Part shown: positions 39,995-49,298 of the stretch, one piece after another
How positions within the stretch are numbered: position 1 is the stretch's first letter
Layout of the letters: each line of letters opens with the position of its first letter
Assembly: GCA_900548145.1 (NCBI GenBank)
Contig: URJB01000006.1
Coordinates: forward strand, 20,346-84,345
Source: an uncultured Eubacteriales bacterium
GTDB taxonomy: Bacteria; Bacillota; Clostridia; Christensenellales; Aristaeellaceae
Length of the DNA stretch: 64,000 nt
Reading direction: 5' to 3'
Made by a program: the position numbers and the translations under genes
The notes under the pieces: generated by a model
The model's database searches: none
Told to the model about the DNA's origin: nothing
What the model saw: only the letters and a program-made list of their open reading frames with translations

Positions 39995-42433
39995 ATGAAC
40001 TACGGCCATTTCGATGACGCTCACTGCGAATATGTCATCACCCGTCCGGACACGCCCTATCCCTGGATCAACTATCTGGGCAGCGAGGATTTCTTCTCCC
40101 TGATGAGCAACACCTCCGGCGGCTACACCTTCTACAAGGACGCGCGGCTTCTGCGCATGACCCGTTACCGCTATAACAACGTCCCCACTGACGCGGGCGG
40201 ACACTACTTCTACCTCAAAGAGGGCGACGTGATCTGGAACCCCGGCTGGCAGCCCACCCAGACGCCGCTGGACAGCTACGAATGCCGCGTGGGCACGGGC
40301 TACACCAGCATCACCTCTTCCAAAAACGGCCTGAAAGCCTGTCAGACCGTCATGGTGCCCCGGGGATATACCGCCGAGGTCACCCGGCTGACCCTGACCA
40401 ACGAGACCGCCGAAACGAAAAAAATCTCCCTGTACAGCTTTATCGAGTTCTGCCTGTGGAACGCGCAGGACGACTCCACCAACTTCCAGCGCAACTACGC
40501 GCTGGCGGAAATGGAGTTTGAAAACGGCGGCTCCACCATCTACCACAAGACCGAATACCGGGAACGCCGCAATCATTATGCGGTTTATTCCGTCAATGCG
40601 CCGGTGGACGGCTATGACACCAGCCGGGAAGCTTTCCTTGGCCTGTACAATGGCTTTGGCAATCCGCAGGTGGTGCGGAACGACGCGCCCACCAACAGCG
40701 ACGCTCATGGCTGGGCGCCCATCGCCAGCCACTGCATCCGCCGCGAATTGAAGCCCGGTGAGACATTGAGCCTGATCTTTGTGCTGGGCTATTGCGAAAA
40801 CCCGGTGGACAAGAAGTTCGTTGCCCCCGGTGTGATCAACAAAGACCCCGCCCATGCCCTGCTGCGGGAATTCCAGACCGACGCGCAGTTTGATGAAAAG
40901 CTGGCCGCGCTGAAGGAGTACTGGGCCGGTCTGCTCAACCACTTCCACGTGGACAGCCCGGACGAAAAGCTGAACCGTCAGGTGAACCTGTGGAACCAGT
41001 ACCAGTGCATGGTCACCTTCAATATGAGCCGCTCTGCCAGCTACTTTGAAAGCGGCATCGGCCGCGGCATGGGCTTCCGCGATTGCAGTCAGGATCTGCT
41101 GGGCTTCATCCATCTGATCCCCGAACGCGCCCGGGGCCGCATTCTGGACGTGGCCGCCACTCAGTTCCCGGACGGCAGCGCCTACCATCAGTATCAACCC
41201 CTGACCAAGCGCGGCAACATGGACGTTGGCAGCGGCTTCAATGACGATCCCCTGTGGCTGATCTACGCCGTGAATGCCTACATCAAGGAAACCGGCGACA
41301 TGAGCATTCTCAGCGAGATGGTCGATTTTGACAACGATCCCGCGCAGGCTCAAACCATGATGGTGCATCTGAAGCGTTCCTTCCACTATATTGCCGAACA
41401 CAAGGGCCCCCACCAGCTGCCCCTGATCGGCCGTGCGGACTGGAACGACTGTCTGAACCTGAACTGCTTCTCCGCCGAGCCCGGCGAGAGCTTCCAGACC
41501 GTCACCAACAACGACACCGGCATTGCCGAGAGCGTTTTCATCGCCGGCATGTACGTGGGCGTAGCGGACGACTACGCCAGCCTGTGCGATCGGATGGGCG
41601 AGACGGAAGAAGCCGCCTTTGTCCGTGCGGAAAAGGCGGCCATGATCGAAGCGGTAGAGAAAAACGGCTGGGACGGCGAGTGGTTCCTGCGGGCCTATGA
41701 CGCTTTCGGCCACAAGGTCGGCAGCGACGAAAACAAAGAGGGCAAGATTTTCATCGAGCCTCAGGGCATGTGCGTCATGGCGGGCATCGGTGTGGACAAC
41801 GGCATGGCTCAGAAGGCCATGGACGCTTCGAAGAAGTATCTGGAATTTGAGTACGGCGACGTTTTGCTCTGGCCCGCCTACACGGAGTACCATCTGGAGC
41901 TTGGCGAGATCAGCAGCTATCCGCCGGGATACAAGGAAAACGGTTCCGTTTTCTGCCACAACAATCCGTGGATCATGATCGCCCAGACGGTACTGGGCCA
42001 TGGCGACGCGGCTTTCGAGCTGTACAAGAAGATCGCGCCCGCTTACATTGAGGATCAGCAGCTTCACCGCACGGAGCCCTACGTCTACGCCCAGACGGTG
42101 AACGGCAAGGAAAGCTATCTGCCCGGCGAAGCCAAGAACAGCTGGCTGACCGGCACCTCGGCGTGGAACTTCTTCGCCATTTCTCAGGCCATTCTGGGCG
42201 TGAAGCCCCAGTTTGACGGTCTGATGATCGACCCCTGTCTGCCCGCTTGTCTGCCGGAGGTCACCATCCGCCGGGAGTTCCGGGGCAGCGTCTACGACAT
42301 CCACATCGTCAACCATTCCGGCGGCGAAAAGGCGCCCGTTCACATCACCGTCAACGGCCAGCCCATCGAAGGCCAGATCATTCCCCTCCCCGACGCTCCC
42401 GGCGCTCACCTCCGCGTCGAAGTCAGGAGCTGA
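39995..42433 (+). CDS. GH94 family cellobiose phosphorylase-like enzyme
   Basis: An 812-residue cytoplasmic phosphorylase: reversible phosphorolysis of a beta-glucoside such as cellobiose to glucose 1-phosphate. The N-terminal beta-sandwich begins MNYGHFDDAHCEYVITRPDT. The (alpha/alpha)6 barrel contains FESGIGRGMGFRDCSQDLLG (about 350-370), QPLTKRGN, and GRADWNDCLNL with the predicted general-acid Asp at about 482-485. Length is standard for cellobiose phosphorylases, but chitobiose or laminaribiose enzymes are possible. The ATG at 39995 is 9 nt after GGAGG. No sugar transporter is adjacent. A full repeat copy follows the stop. Confidence 0.93.
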   Translation: MNYGHFDDAHCEYVITRPDTPYPWINYLGSEDFFSLMSNTSGGYTFYKDARLLRMTRYRYNNVPTDAGGHYFYLKEGDVIWNPGWQPTQTPLDSYECRVGTGYTSITSSKNGLKACQTVMVPRGYTAEVTRLTLTNETAETKKISLYSFIEFCLWNAQDDSTNFQRNYALAEMEFENGGSTIYHKTEYRERRNHYAVYSVNAPVDGYDTSREAFLGLYNGFGNPQVVRNDAPTNSDAHGWAPIASHCIRRELKPGETLSLIFVLGYCENPVDKKFVAPGVINKDPAHALLREFQTDAQFDEKLAALKEYWAGLLNHFHVDSPDEKLNRQVNLWNQYQCMVTFNMSRSASYFESGIGRGMGFRDCSQDLLGFIHLIPERARGRILDVAATQFPDGSAYHQYQPLTKRGNMDVGSGFNDDPLWLIYAVNAYIKETGDMSILSEMVDFDNDPAQAQTMMVHLKRSFHYIAEHKGPHQLPLIGRADWNDCLNLNCFSAEPGESFQTVTNNDTGIAESVFIAGMYVGVADDYASLCDRMGETEEAAFVRAEKAAMIEAVEKNGWDGEWFLRAYDAFGHKVGSDENKEGKIFIEPQGMCVMAGIGVDNGMAQKAMDASKKYLEFEYGDVLLWPAYTEYHLELGEISSYPPGYKENGSVFCHNNPWIMIAQTVLGHGDAAFELYKKIAPAYIEDQQLHRTEPYVYAQTVNGKESYLPGEAKNSWLTGTSAWNFFAISQAILGVKPQFDGLMIDPCLPACLPEVTIRREFRGSVYDIHIVNHSGGEKAPVHITVNGQPIEGQIIPLPDAPGAHLRVEVRS

Positions 42434-42660
42434 GCAGGGGCTGAGCCCCTGCACCCCGGACTGCGCGCCCGCTGGCGCGCAGGGCGCTAGAGGGACATAC
42501 AAGTTGGCTGGGGTTTTACCGCCGTGGCACAACAGGTGCCACGGCTCGCCGGTCTGGCAGGGATTCCTTGTTAGTTGAATAGAAAAGACCGCTATTCGGC
42601 GACAAGCCTCATGGCTCGCAATAAAGGCCAGCATGGATTTGAAACCATGCTGGCCTTTTG
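42434..42660 (+). repeat. Intergenic 3'-UTR repeat, copy D (full length, with terminator)
   Basis: GCAGGGG-CTGAG-CCCCTGC directly after the GH94 stop, CTGCGCGCC/GGCGCGCAG hairpin, AGAGGGACATACAAG, GGGGTTTTACCGCCG, CCGTGGCAC/GTGCCACGG, CTCGCCGGTCTGGCAGGG, the GACCGCTATTCGGCGACAAG block, and a terminator AAAGGCCAGCATGG/CCATGCTGGCCTTTT (42622-42659). Confidence 0.9.
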
Positions 42661-42799
42661 CGTTGTAAAATATTTATGGCATATCGCAGCATCCCAACTG
42701 GCACTGATTAAGCATGCCTTGCGCCAACTGTAAAGGAAAAAATAAGGTCTGTTTCTCTGCGCTGCGAAGCCGCCAAGCTGCGCTGTAACTCCCAAGCAC

Positions 42800-43075
42800 C
42801 GCTATTTGAGTCCGCCCGGTGCCAACTGCGAGGGAGCAAAGCGGCGTTAGGCAACGAAGGGAAAAAAGCCCGCCCATTTTGACGGCGGAAAAAGGGGAGC
42901 ACAGGAGCGCGCGCGAACGTAGGAGGTAACTCGCCAACGAAATTGCGCGCGACGTTGCGAGCCCCGCCGTCAAAATGGGCAATAAAGGGCTTTTTCCCGT
43001 AGTGCCGTGCCGCTGGCTTTCTTTTGCACACTTTTCTTTCGCCATCGAAAGAAAAGTGTGAGCGCCCCATGGGAC
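42800..43075 (+). repeat. Second repeat family, copy 1, with a long imperfect palindrome
   Basis: No gene is visible in 42661-43356. The core GCAAAGCGGCGTTAGGCAAC then GGGAAAAAAGCC recurs at the right edge of the window (63949 onwards). Arms at 42859-42888 and 42964-42998 (GCCCATTTTGACGGCGG with its complement) pair almost perfectly around about 75 bp that again contains GC-rich dyads. The unit ends with a 15-bp perfect hairpin at 43027-43060. It looks like a mobile or structured intergenic element; the reading frames in it are short and on both strands. Confidence 0.65.
43027..43060. repeat. Perfect 15-bp hairpin at the end of the second repeat
   Basis: CACACTTTTCTTTCG - CCAT - CGAAAGAAAAGTGTG. 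No T-tract follows, so it is not a classical terminator. Confidence 0.85.
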
Positions 43076-43259
43076 GGCAAGTCCCACTCCCGCGCCGTAG
43101 TCGGCGCATCATTCCCCATCAGGGAAAAGGTATGCGCCTGTGGCCGCACCAAAGGTCCTTCTGCTTGTACTCTATTCCCCTTCGTGTTTCGCATCCATAG
43201 GTCAGCAAACGTCTCTCCGAAATCGACACATTCTCCCGATGCACCCTCGGATTCCAAAC
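43076..43259. other. Intergenic stretch without recognisable content
   Basis: Between the second repeat and the terminator of the acetyltransferase gene I see no gene with a ribosome site and no clear promoter. Confidence 0.5.
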
Positions 43260-43300
43260 GCAAAAGCGCACAGTAGGACGATTTGTCCTACTGTGCACTT
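43260..43300 (-). terminator. Terminator of the rfbA-rfbB-GNAT operon
   Basis: GCACAGTAGGAC/GTCCTACTGTGC, a 12-bp perfect stem with a 5-nt loop (43268-43296), followed on the minus strand by GCTTTTGCGTTT. Confidence 0.82.
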
Positions 43301-43356
43301 TTCTTCAAAACCTACGTCTTCTGTCAGGAGAACTCAGGCAAATGCCGATTTTCAGC

Positions 43357-43806
43357 CTATTCCTGCCTCTCCAGCACATACTGGTCATACTCCAGCGCCT
43401 CATATCCAAGCCGCCGGTACAACCGAGCCGCGCCTTCATTTTCCGGCTCTACTTCCAGCCGGAACCGGCAGCAGTCCGGGTAATAGGCATTCAGCAGCTC
43501 AAATACCCTGCTGCCCATGCCCTTACCCTGATAGGCCGGCAGAACGTACAACTCCTCCACCCAGACGCACTGGCCTCCGCATTCCTGCGAAAAGCTCTTA
43601 GCCGTCAGGGCATAACCCATGCAGGTTCCGTCCTCGTCTTCCAGAAGAAACCCGTCCGCATAGACGTCGGAACGCATCATCTCATCAAAGGTGCGCTCGA
43701 AATAGCTGTCCGGCACGGGATGCATCACTGCGGGCGAATGATAAAACTCCCTTGCCAGCCGGAGATAAAGTTCCCGATCCCGTTCCTCGCAGCGCCGAAT
43801 GTGCAT
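43357..43806 (-). CDS. GNAT family N-acetyltransferase
   Basis: 149 residues from the ATG at 43806 (MHIRRCEERDRELYL), 7 nt after AAAGGAGGAG. The acetyl-CoA motif is LYVLPAYQGKGMGSRVFELL (about 92-111), followed by LEVEPENEGAARLYRRLGYE, typical of small-molecule or ribosomal-protein GNATs. It is the last gene of the rfbA-rfbB transcript, 20 nt after rfbB. A role in making an N-acetylated amino-deoxy sugar would fit that context, but no aminotransferase is present, so this is speculation. Confidence 0.87.
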   Translation of the reverse strand: MHIRRCEERDRELYLRLAREFYHSPAVMHPVPDSYFERTFDEMMRSDVYADGFLLEDEDGTCMGYALTAKSFSQECGGQCVWVEELYVLPAYQGKGMGSRVFELLNAYYPDCCRFRLEVEPENEGAARLYRRLGYEALEYDQYVLERQE

Positions 43807-43826
43807 GAAGCTCCTCCTTTTCAAAC

Positions 43827-44846
43827 TCAACGGTTGCCGTACATGGCCTGATAGTAGTTTTGATATTCTCCCGCCAGAATATGCTCCCACCATTGCCGGT
43901 TGTCCAGATACCACTGCACCGTTTGATGAATGCCGTCATCAAACTTCGTGCGGGGCAGCCAACCCAGCTCGGCGTGAATCTTGCTGGGATCAATAGCATA
44001 ACGGCGGTCGTGGCCGGGGCGATCGGTCACGAAAGTAATCAGGCTTTCGGGCTTGCCCAGCTCCCTCAGCACCGTTTTCACCACGTCCAGATTGGTGCGT
44101 TCGTTGTGGCCGCCCACATTGTAGACTTCGCCCTCCCGGCCCTTGCGCATCACCAGATCAATGGCAGCGCAGTGGTCTTCCACATACAGCCAGTCGCGGA
44201 CATTCTCGCCCTTGCCGTATACCGGCAGACTTTGGTCGTTCAGCGCCCGGGTGATCATCAGGGGAATCAGCTTCTCCGGGAAATGATAAGGCCCGTAGTT
44301 GTTGGAACACCGGGTGATGCTCACCGGCAGATGGAAGGTGCGGAAATAGGCCAGCACCAGCAGATCGGCGGACGCCTTGCTGGCGGAATAGGGCGACGAA
44401 GTATGAATCGGCGTGTCCTCAGTGAAGAACAAATCGGGCCGATCCAGCGGCAGATCGCCGTAGACCTCGTCGGTGGACACCTGATGATAGCGCTGTACGC
44501 CGTACTTCCGGCAAGCATCCATCAACACCTGCGTGCCCATAATATTGGTGCGCAGGAACAGCTCCGGCTGGGTAATGGAGCGGTCTACATGGCTTTCCGC
44601 AGCGAAATTCACCACGATATCAGGCTTTTCTTCTTCAAAAAGCGCGTTGACGGCCTCCCGATCCGCAATATCCCCCTTCACAAAACGGAAACGGGGATTT
44701 TTCAGGGCTTCAGTCAGATTTTCCAGATTGCCCGCATAGGTCAGCGCATCCAGGCAGACTACCCGATCCTCCGGGTGATGCTGCAGCTGGTAATACACAA
44801 AATTCGTGCCGATAAAACCCGCGCCGCCGGTTACAAGAATGGTCAT
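43827..44846 (-). CDS. rfbB: dTDP-glucose 4,6-dehydratase
   Basis: A 339-residue short-chain dehydrogenase converting dTDP-glucose to dTDP-4-keto-6-deoxyglucose, with bound NAD. The Rossmann motif TGGAGFIG is at 6-13, STDEVYGD near 124 carries the catalytic Asp-Glu pair, YSASK near 153 gives Tyr and Lys, and RCSNNYGPYHFPEKLIP is diagnostic of the enzyme. The ATG follows AAAGGAG. It lies 27 nt after rfbA; rfbC and rfbD are absent from the window, so the end product (rhamnose or another 6-deoxy sugar) is unknown. Confidence 0.95.
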   Translation of the reverse strand: MTILVTGGAGFIGTNFVYYQLQHHPEDRVVCLDALTYAGNLENLTEALKNPRFRFVKGDIADREAVNALFEEEKPDIVVNFAAESHVDRSITQPELFLRTNIMGTQVLMDACRKYGVQRYHQVSTDEVYGDLPLDRPDLFFTEDTPIHTSSPYSASKASADLLVLAYFRTFHLPVSITRCSNNYGPYHFPEKLIPLMITRALNDQSLPVYGKGENVRDWLYVEDHCAAIDLVMRKGREGEVYNVGGHNERTNLDVVKTVLRELGKPESLITFVTDRPGHDRRYAIDPSKIHAELGWLPRTKFDDGIHQTVQWYLDNRQWWEHILAGEYQNYYQAMYGNR

Positions 44847-44873
44847 ATGCGTTCTCCTTTGCGCTTCAATGCG

Positions 44874-45776
44874 TCAGTTTTCCATACTTCTATCGTAAAG
44901 GATCTTTCCTTCGGCCACCCGCTTCAGATGTTCGCCGTAGGGAGATTTCCCATAGCGTTCGGCGGACTCCAGCAGTTTTTCCTTGCTGATCCATCCCTTG
45001 TGATAGGCGATTTCCTCCAGTGCGGCGATCTTGATGCTCTGACGCCGCTCGATCATCTGCACGAAGCTGCCCGCCTCGATCAGGCTGTCCATGGTGCCCG
45101 TATCCAGCCACGCAAAGCCGCGTCCCATGATCTTCGCCCGAAGGGTGCCATCCTGCAGATACATATCGTTCAGCGTAGTGATCTCCAATTCGCCCCGTGC
45201 GCTGGGTTTCACCTGCTTGGCCAGCTCACAGACCCGCTTGTCATAGAAATACAAGCCGGTGATGCAGTAGTTGCTCTTGGGATTCCTCGGCTTTTCCTCC
45301 ACGGAAAGCACCTTGCCGTTGGGGTCGAACTCCACGATGCCGAAGCGTTCCGGATCGTTGACGAAATAGCCGAAGATCGTAGCAAGCCCATTTTCCGCAT
45401 TCTCCGCCGCTTCCCGCAGCATAGCGGAAAAACCGTTGCCATAGAAGATGTTATCCCCCAGCACCATGGCGCAGGGCTCTCCGCCGATAAAATCCTCGCC
45501 GATCAGGAATGCCTGCGCCAGTCCATCCGGGGAGGGCTGCACCGCATATTGGAGCGAAATGCCGAACTGGCTTCCGTCCCCCAGCAGCTGCTGAAAGCGG
45601 GGCGTGTCCGTGGGGGTCGAAATCACCAAAATATCCTGAATTCCCGCCAGCATCAGCGTAGACAGCGGGTAATAAATCATCGGTTTGTCATAGACCGGCA
45701 AAAGCTGCTTGGAAGTCACCATGGTCAGCGGATACAGCCGCGTTCCTGCGCCGCCTGCCAGAATAATTCCTTTCAT
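44874..45776 (-). CDS. rfbA: Glucose-1-phosphate thymidylyltransferase
   Basis: Makes dTDP-glucose from glucose 1-phosphate and dTTP. 300 residues from the ATG at 45776 (MKGIILAGGAGTRLYPLT), the nucleotidyltransferase signature GGAGTRLYP being at 8-16; AAGGAG lies upstream. Further motifs: KQLLPVYDKPMIYYPLSTLMLAG, MVLGDNIFYG with the metal-binding Asp near 109, and VEEKPRNPKSNY. Heads the rfbA-rfbB-GNAT operon with its own promoter. Glucose 1-phosphate, the product of the GH94 enzyme nearby, is a substrate here, though the genes are not cotranscribed. Confidence 0.95.
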   Translation of the reverse strand: MKGIILAGGAGTRLYPLTMVTSKQLLPVYDKPMIYYPLSTLMLAGIQDILVISTPTDTPRFQQLLGDGSQFGISLQYAVQPSPDGLAQAFLIGEDFIGGEPCAMVLGDNIFYGNGFSAMLREAAENAENGLATIFGYFVNDPERFGIVEFDPNGKVLSVEEKPRNPKSNYCITGLYFYDKRVCELAKQVKPSARGELEITTLNDMYLQDGTLRAKIMGRGFAWLDTGTMDSLIEAGSFVQMIERRQSIKIAALEEIAYHKGWISKEKLLESAERYGKSPYGEHLKRVAEGKILYDRSMEN

Positions 45777-45806
45777 CGCTTGTGTCTCCTTTCTATCGGT
45801 GTCTCT

Positions 45807-45835
45807 ATTATACACAAAAGATAAACAGAAGTAAA
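45807..45835 (-). promoter_or_regulatory. Promoter of the rfbA operon
   Basis: TTTACT (45835-45830), 17-nt spacer, TATAAT (45812-45807). Confidence 0.78.
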
Positions 45836-45866
45836 CTGTGGCTGCAAAACACAATTTTGGCAAACG

Positions 45867-45905
45867 AAAAGCTCTCCGCCGCCCGATAGACGACAGAGAG
45901 CTTTT
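45867..45905 (-). terminator. Terminator of the biotin decarboxylase operon
   Basis: AAAAGCTCTC/GAGAGCTTTT, a 10-bp stem with a loop of about 19 nt; on the minus strand it ends in TTTTCGTTT. Confidence 0.75.
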
Positions 45906-45936
45906 GATTGATCGTGTCAGGCTATTTTCCTGCCAC

Positions 45937-47337
45937 TCACACGGGCATAACCTTTTCTTCCTTGTTCAGCATGGTGCTGTCCACACCAAGCTGCTTGGCC
46001 TGACGGTACTGGAAGAACTTGGTCGCCACCTGCGGGAACAGAGCGTAGCTGAGTACGTCCTCTTCCTGCTGATAGTAGTCACGGATCTCTTCGCGGTACT
46101 TATCCAGTTCCGGGGGAATATCGTCGGCGGGACGGTGGGTGATGCCCTTGTCGTCGCCGATGCACTTTTTGCGCACTTCTTCGTTCACCTCAGCGGGCAG
46201 ACGGCCGTATTCGCCCCGCAGCAGCGCCTTGGACTCCTTGGGAACCATCTTGTAGCGCTCGCCGCTGATGACGTTCATCACGGCCTGCGTACCGACGATC
46301 TGGCTGGTGGGGGTCACCAGCGGAGGATAGCCGAAGTCCTTGCGGACACGCGGCACTTCCGCCAACACATCGTAGTACTTGTCCATGGCGTTGGCCTTCT
46401 TCAGCTGGCCGATCAGGTTGGACAACATTCCGCCGGGCACCTGATAGATCAGGGTGTTCGCATCGGTGGACAGCACACGGGCAGGATCGCGCCAGCCTTC
46501 CTTGGTCAACTCATCCGCCACGCCGCGGAAGTAGCCGGCGATCTCGGTCAGAGCCTTCAGATCCAGACCGGTGTCGTGCTCGGTGCCCTGCAGAGTCGCC
46601 ACGATGGACTCGGTGGTGGGCTGAGACGTGCCATTGCCCAGCGGGCTCAGGCAGGTGTCCACCACGTCCACGCCCGCCTCGATGGCCTTGAGCAGGGTCA
46701 TGGCGCCGGTGCCGGTGGTGTCATGGGTGTGCAGCACAATCGGAATGTCTACTTCCGCCTTCAGACGCTTCACCAGACTGTAAGCGTTGTAGGGAAGCAG
46801 CAGGTTGGCCATGTCCTTGATGCAGATCAAGTCAGCGCCCATCTTCTGGATATCGGCGGCCAGCTTGACGAAGTAGTCCTCGGTGTGGACGGGGCTGACG
46901 GTGTAGCTCATGGCCACCTCCGCAGTGCCGCCGTACTTCTTGGTGGCCTTCACGGCGGTTTCCATGTTGCGGATATCGTTCAGCGCGTCGAAGCAGCGGA
47001 TGATGTCGATGCCGTTTTCGATGCTCTTTTTGACGAAGAACTCCACCACATCGTCAGCATAGTGCTTGTAGCCCAGCAGGTTCTGGCCACGCAGCAGCAT
47101 CTGCAGCTTGGTGTTGGGCAGACCCTTGCGCAGGATGCGCAGGCGCTCCCAGGGATCCTCGTTCAGGAAGCGCAGGCAGCTATCGAAGGTTGCGCCGCCC
47201 CAGCACTCCAGAGAATAGTAGCCGATCTTGTCCAGCTGAGCAAACATGGGCTCCATCTGGGCGGTGGTCATGCGCGTGGCGGCCTGGCTCTGGTGGCCGT
47301 CGCGCAGAATGGTATCGGTAATTCCAACCTTAGGCAT
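45937..47337 (-). CDS. Carboxyltransferase of the OadA/5S type (pyruvate/oxaloacetate)
   Basis: 466 residues from the ATG at 47337 (MPKVGITDTILRDGHQSQAATRM); the GTG at 47346 lies inside the GAGAGG ribosome site. The TIM-barrel has the metal and substrate motifs DTILRDGHQS, RCFDALNDIRN, KDMANLL (biotin-reactive Lys near 180) and HTHDTTGTG. It matches the oxaloacetate decarboxylase alpha/transcarboxylase 5S carboxyltransferase and lacks the C-terminal biotin domain, which is encoded separately at 48870. It should transfer CO2 between biotin and pyruvate/oxaloacetate. It is the last gene of a five-gene operon. Confidence 0.92.
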   Translation of the reverse strand: MPKVGITDTILRDGHQSQAATRMTTAQMEPMFAQLDKIGYYSLECWGGATFDSCLRFLNEDPWERLRILRKGLPNTKLQMLLRGQNLLGYKHYADDVVEFFVKKSIENGIDIIRCFDALNDIRNMETAVKATKKYGGTAEVAMSYTVSPVHTEDYFVKLAADIQKMGADLICIKDMANLLLPYNAYSLVKRLKAEVDIPIVLHTHDTTGTGAMTLLKAIEAGVDVVDTCLSPLGNGTSQPTTESIVATLQGTEHDTGLDLKALTEIAGYFRGVADELTKEGWRDPARVLSTDANTLIYQVPGGMLSNLIGQLKKANAMDKYYDVLAEVPRVRKDFGYPPLVTPTSQIVGTQAVMNVISGERYKMVPKESKALLRGEYGRLPAEVNEEVRKKCIGDDKGITHRPADDIPPELDKYREEIRDYYQQEEDVLSYALFPQVATKFFQYRQAKQLGVDSTMLNKEEKVMPV

Positions 47338-47360
47338 ATTTGTCACCTCTCAAATCACAA

Positions 47361-48815
47361 TCAGCCGAACATACTCAGCAGCATACCGGCAGCGATAGCG
47401 GAACCGATAACGCCGGCCACGTTGGGGCCCATGGCGTGCATCAGCAGGAAGTTGCCGGGGTTGGCCTTCTGGCCCTCCACCTGACTGACGCGGGCAGCCA
47501 TGGGAACGGCGGACACACCAGCAGAACCGATCAACGGGTTGATCTTGCCGCCGGAAAGCTTGTTCATCAGCTTGGCCAGCAGCACGCCGCCGGCAGTACC
47601 GAAGCCGAAGGCAACCACGCCCACCACCATGATGCCCAGCGTCTTGGGCTGCAGGAAGGTGGAGGCCGTCGCCGTCGCGCCTACCGTGATGCCCAGGAAA
47701 ATGGTCACGATGTTCATCAGTTCGTTCTGGGCCGTCTTGTTCAGACGATCCACCGCGCCGCTCTCCTTAAACAGGTTGCCCAGCATCAGACAGCCCACCA
47801 GCGGAGCCGCAGAGGGCAGCAACAGGCTGACGATAATGGTCACGGCAATGGGGAAAATGATCTTTTCCTTCTTGGAAACGGGCCGCAGCTGTTCCATCAC
47901 GATGGAGCGCTCTTTCTTGGTGGTCAGGGCGCGCATGATGGGGGGCTGGATCACAGGCACCAGCGCCATGTAGCTGTAAGCGGCCACCGCGATGGGGCCC
48001 AGCAGGTGCGGGGCCAGCTTGCCGGTCAGGTAGATGGCCGTGGGGCCGTCCGCACCGCCGATAATGCCGGTGGAAGCCGCTTCCTGAGGCGTAAAGCCCA
48101 TGACGGAGTAGCACACGATAAAGGTGATGAAGATACCCAGCTGCGCGGCAGCGCCCAGCAGCAGGGTCTTGGGGTTGGCGATCAGGGGACCGAAGTCCGT
48201 GGTCGCGCCGACGCCCAGGAAGATCAGGCAGGGATAGATGCCCAGCTTTACGCCCAGATACAGGTAGTCCAGAAGGCCGGGCGTAATGACCTGACCGGCC
48301 GTGGCCAGTTCCACGCCCAGCAGGCTGTACACGTGTCCGTCCGCCAGATAAGCGCCGGAGGCATTCATGATGATGCGCACGGAATCATAGGCCACCTGGC
48401 CGTCCACCAGCAGCGCGCCGGAGGCGTTGAAGGCCACGGCGGAGCCGGAGATGGTATCCACGATGGTGCCCAGCAGCTGATTGCTGGCGTCCAGAATGGA
48501 ACCCTGCGCTGTCACTGTGTATTGCGCCGCATCGATCAGGTTGGAAGAATTGAACAGAATACTTCCGCCGAACAGGTTCCAGTTGGCATGGCCGCCCGCG
48601 AACAATTCCTCGTGGTACATGCCGGCGATCGGAAGGTTGGTCAGCAGCATACCAAAGGCGATGGGGACCATCAGCAGGGGTTCATAGCCCTTGACGATGC
48701 CCAGATACAGAAGCACGCAAGCCAGACCGATCATAATCAGCGGCTTGGGATCCTGCAGGAGGGAATAAATACCGGAATCCTGACAGAGTTTCAACAAGCT
48801 CTCGCCAACGTTCAT
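47361..48815 (-). CDS. Na+-pumping decarboxylase beta subunit (OadB/MmdB)
   Basis: A 484-residue integral membrane subunit that decarboxylates carboxybiotin and exports Na+. Conserved blocks: DFGPLIANPKTLLLGAAAQ, GIIGGADGPTAIY (Asp of the Na+ site), AAYSYMALVPVIQPPI and NPLIGSAGVSAVPMAARV. The loop between the second and third conserved membrane segments (about 68-165) is unusually long and rich in small residues and Asn/Ser; most of the extra length compared with shorter MmdB proteins is here. The loop is likely extracytoplasmic. It lies between the biotin carrier and the 5S-type carboxyltransferase gene. Confidence 0.95.
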   Translation of the reverse strand: MNVGESLLKLCQDSGIYSLLQDPKPLIMIGLACVLLYLGIVKGYEPLLMVPIAFGMLLTNLPIAGMYHEELFAGGHANWNLFGGSILFNSSNLIDAAQYTVTAQGSILDASNQLLGTIVDTISGSAVAFNASGALLVDGQVAYDSVRIIMNASGAYLADGHVYSLLGVELATAGQVITPGLLDYLYLGVKLGIYPCLIFLGVGATTDFGPLIANPKTLLLGAAAQLGIFITFIVCYSVMGFTPQEAASTGIIGGADGPTAIYLTGKLAPHLLGPIAVAAYSYMALVPVIQPPIMRALTTKKERSIVMEQLRPVSKKEKIIFPIAVTIIVSLLLPSAAPLVGCLMLGNLFKESGAVDRLNKTAQNELMNIVTIFLGITVGATATASTFLQPKTLGIMVVGVVAFGFGTAGGVLLAKLMNKLSGGKINPLIGSAGVSAVPMAARVSQVEGQKANPGNFLLMHAMGPNVAGVIGSAIAAGMLLSMFG

Positions 48816-48869
48816 GGTTTGAAATCAACTCACTTTCTTTACAAAATTCGGGAAAGAACGAAGTCGATC

Positions 48870-49265
48870 TCAGCCGATGACCACGAGGGGATCGCCGCTG
48901 TTGACGGTCGCGCCCTTGTTGACCAGCACCTGCTTCACGGTGCCGTCGCAGGGAGCCATGATTTCGTTTTCCATCTTCATGGCTTCCAGAATGACCAGCA
49001 CGTCGCCCTTCTTGACGCTGGCGCCGGTGGCGACCTTCACTTCCAGAATGTTGCCGGGCATGGGCGCGTTGATCTTTTCACCGCCGACCACGGGGGCGGG
49101 AGCAGCGGCAGGCGCAGGAGCGGCGGCAGGCGCAGCCACGGGAGCGGCGGGAGCGGCCACAGGGGCGGCGGCAACGGGGGCAGCCACAGGAGCGGACGCA
49201 GCGCCCACTTCTTCCACGGCCACGGAATACTGAACACCATTGACGGTAATGTTGAACTGACGCAT
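48870..49265 (-). CDS. Biotin carboxyl carrier protein
   Basis: A 131-residue carrier. Residues 1-20 form a small N-terminal segment (MRQFNITVNGVQYSVAVEEV), 21-60 are an Ala/Pro/Val-rich flexible linker, and 62-131 are the biotinyl domain with EAMKME and biotinylated Lys 97. It carries CO2 from the carboxyltransferases to the membrane subunit. The linker length fits a swinging arm that must visit two different carboxyltransferases plus the pump. It lies 33 nt after the gamma subunit gene. Confidence 0.95.
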   Translation of the reverse strand: MRQFNITVNGVQYSVAVEEVGAASAPVAAPVAAAPVAAPAAPVAAPAAAPAPAAAPAPVVGGEKINAPMPGNILEVKVATGASVKKGDVLVILEAMKMENEIMAPCDGTVKQVLVNKGATVNSGDPLVVIG

Positions 49266-49298
49266 GGGGTTTATCCTCCTTCAAAAAACAATGAATGA

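Noticed and set aside
39893..42634. Open frame of 913 codons on the minus strand
   Set aside because: Antisense of the GH94 gene and of repeat copy D.
42674..43112. Minus-strand frames of 130-140 codons
   Set aside because: They lie over the second repeat and its hairpins, without ribosome sites or recognisable domains.
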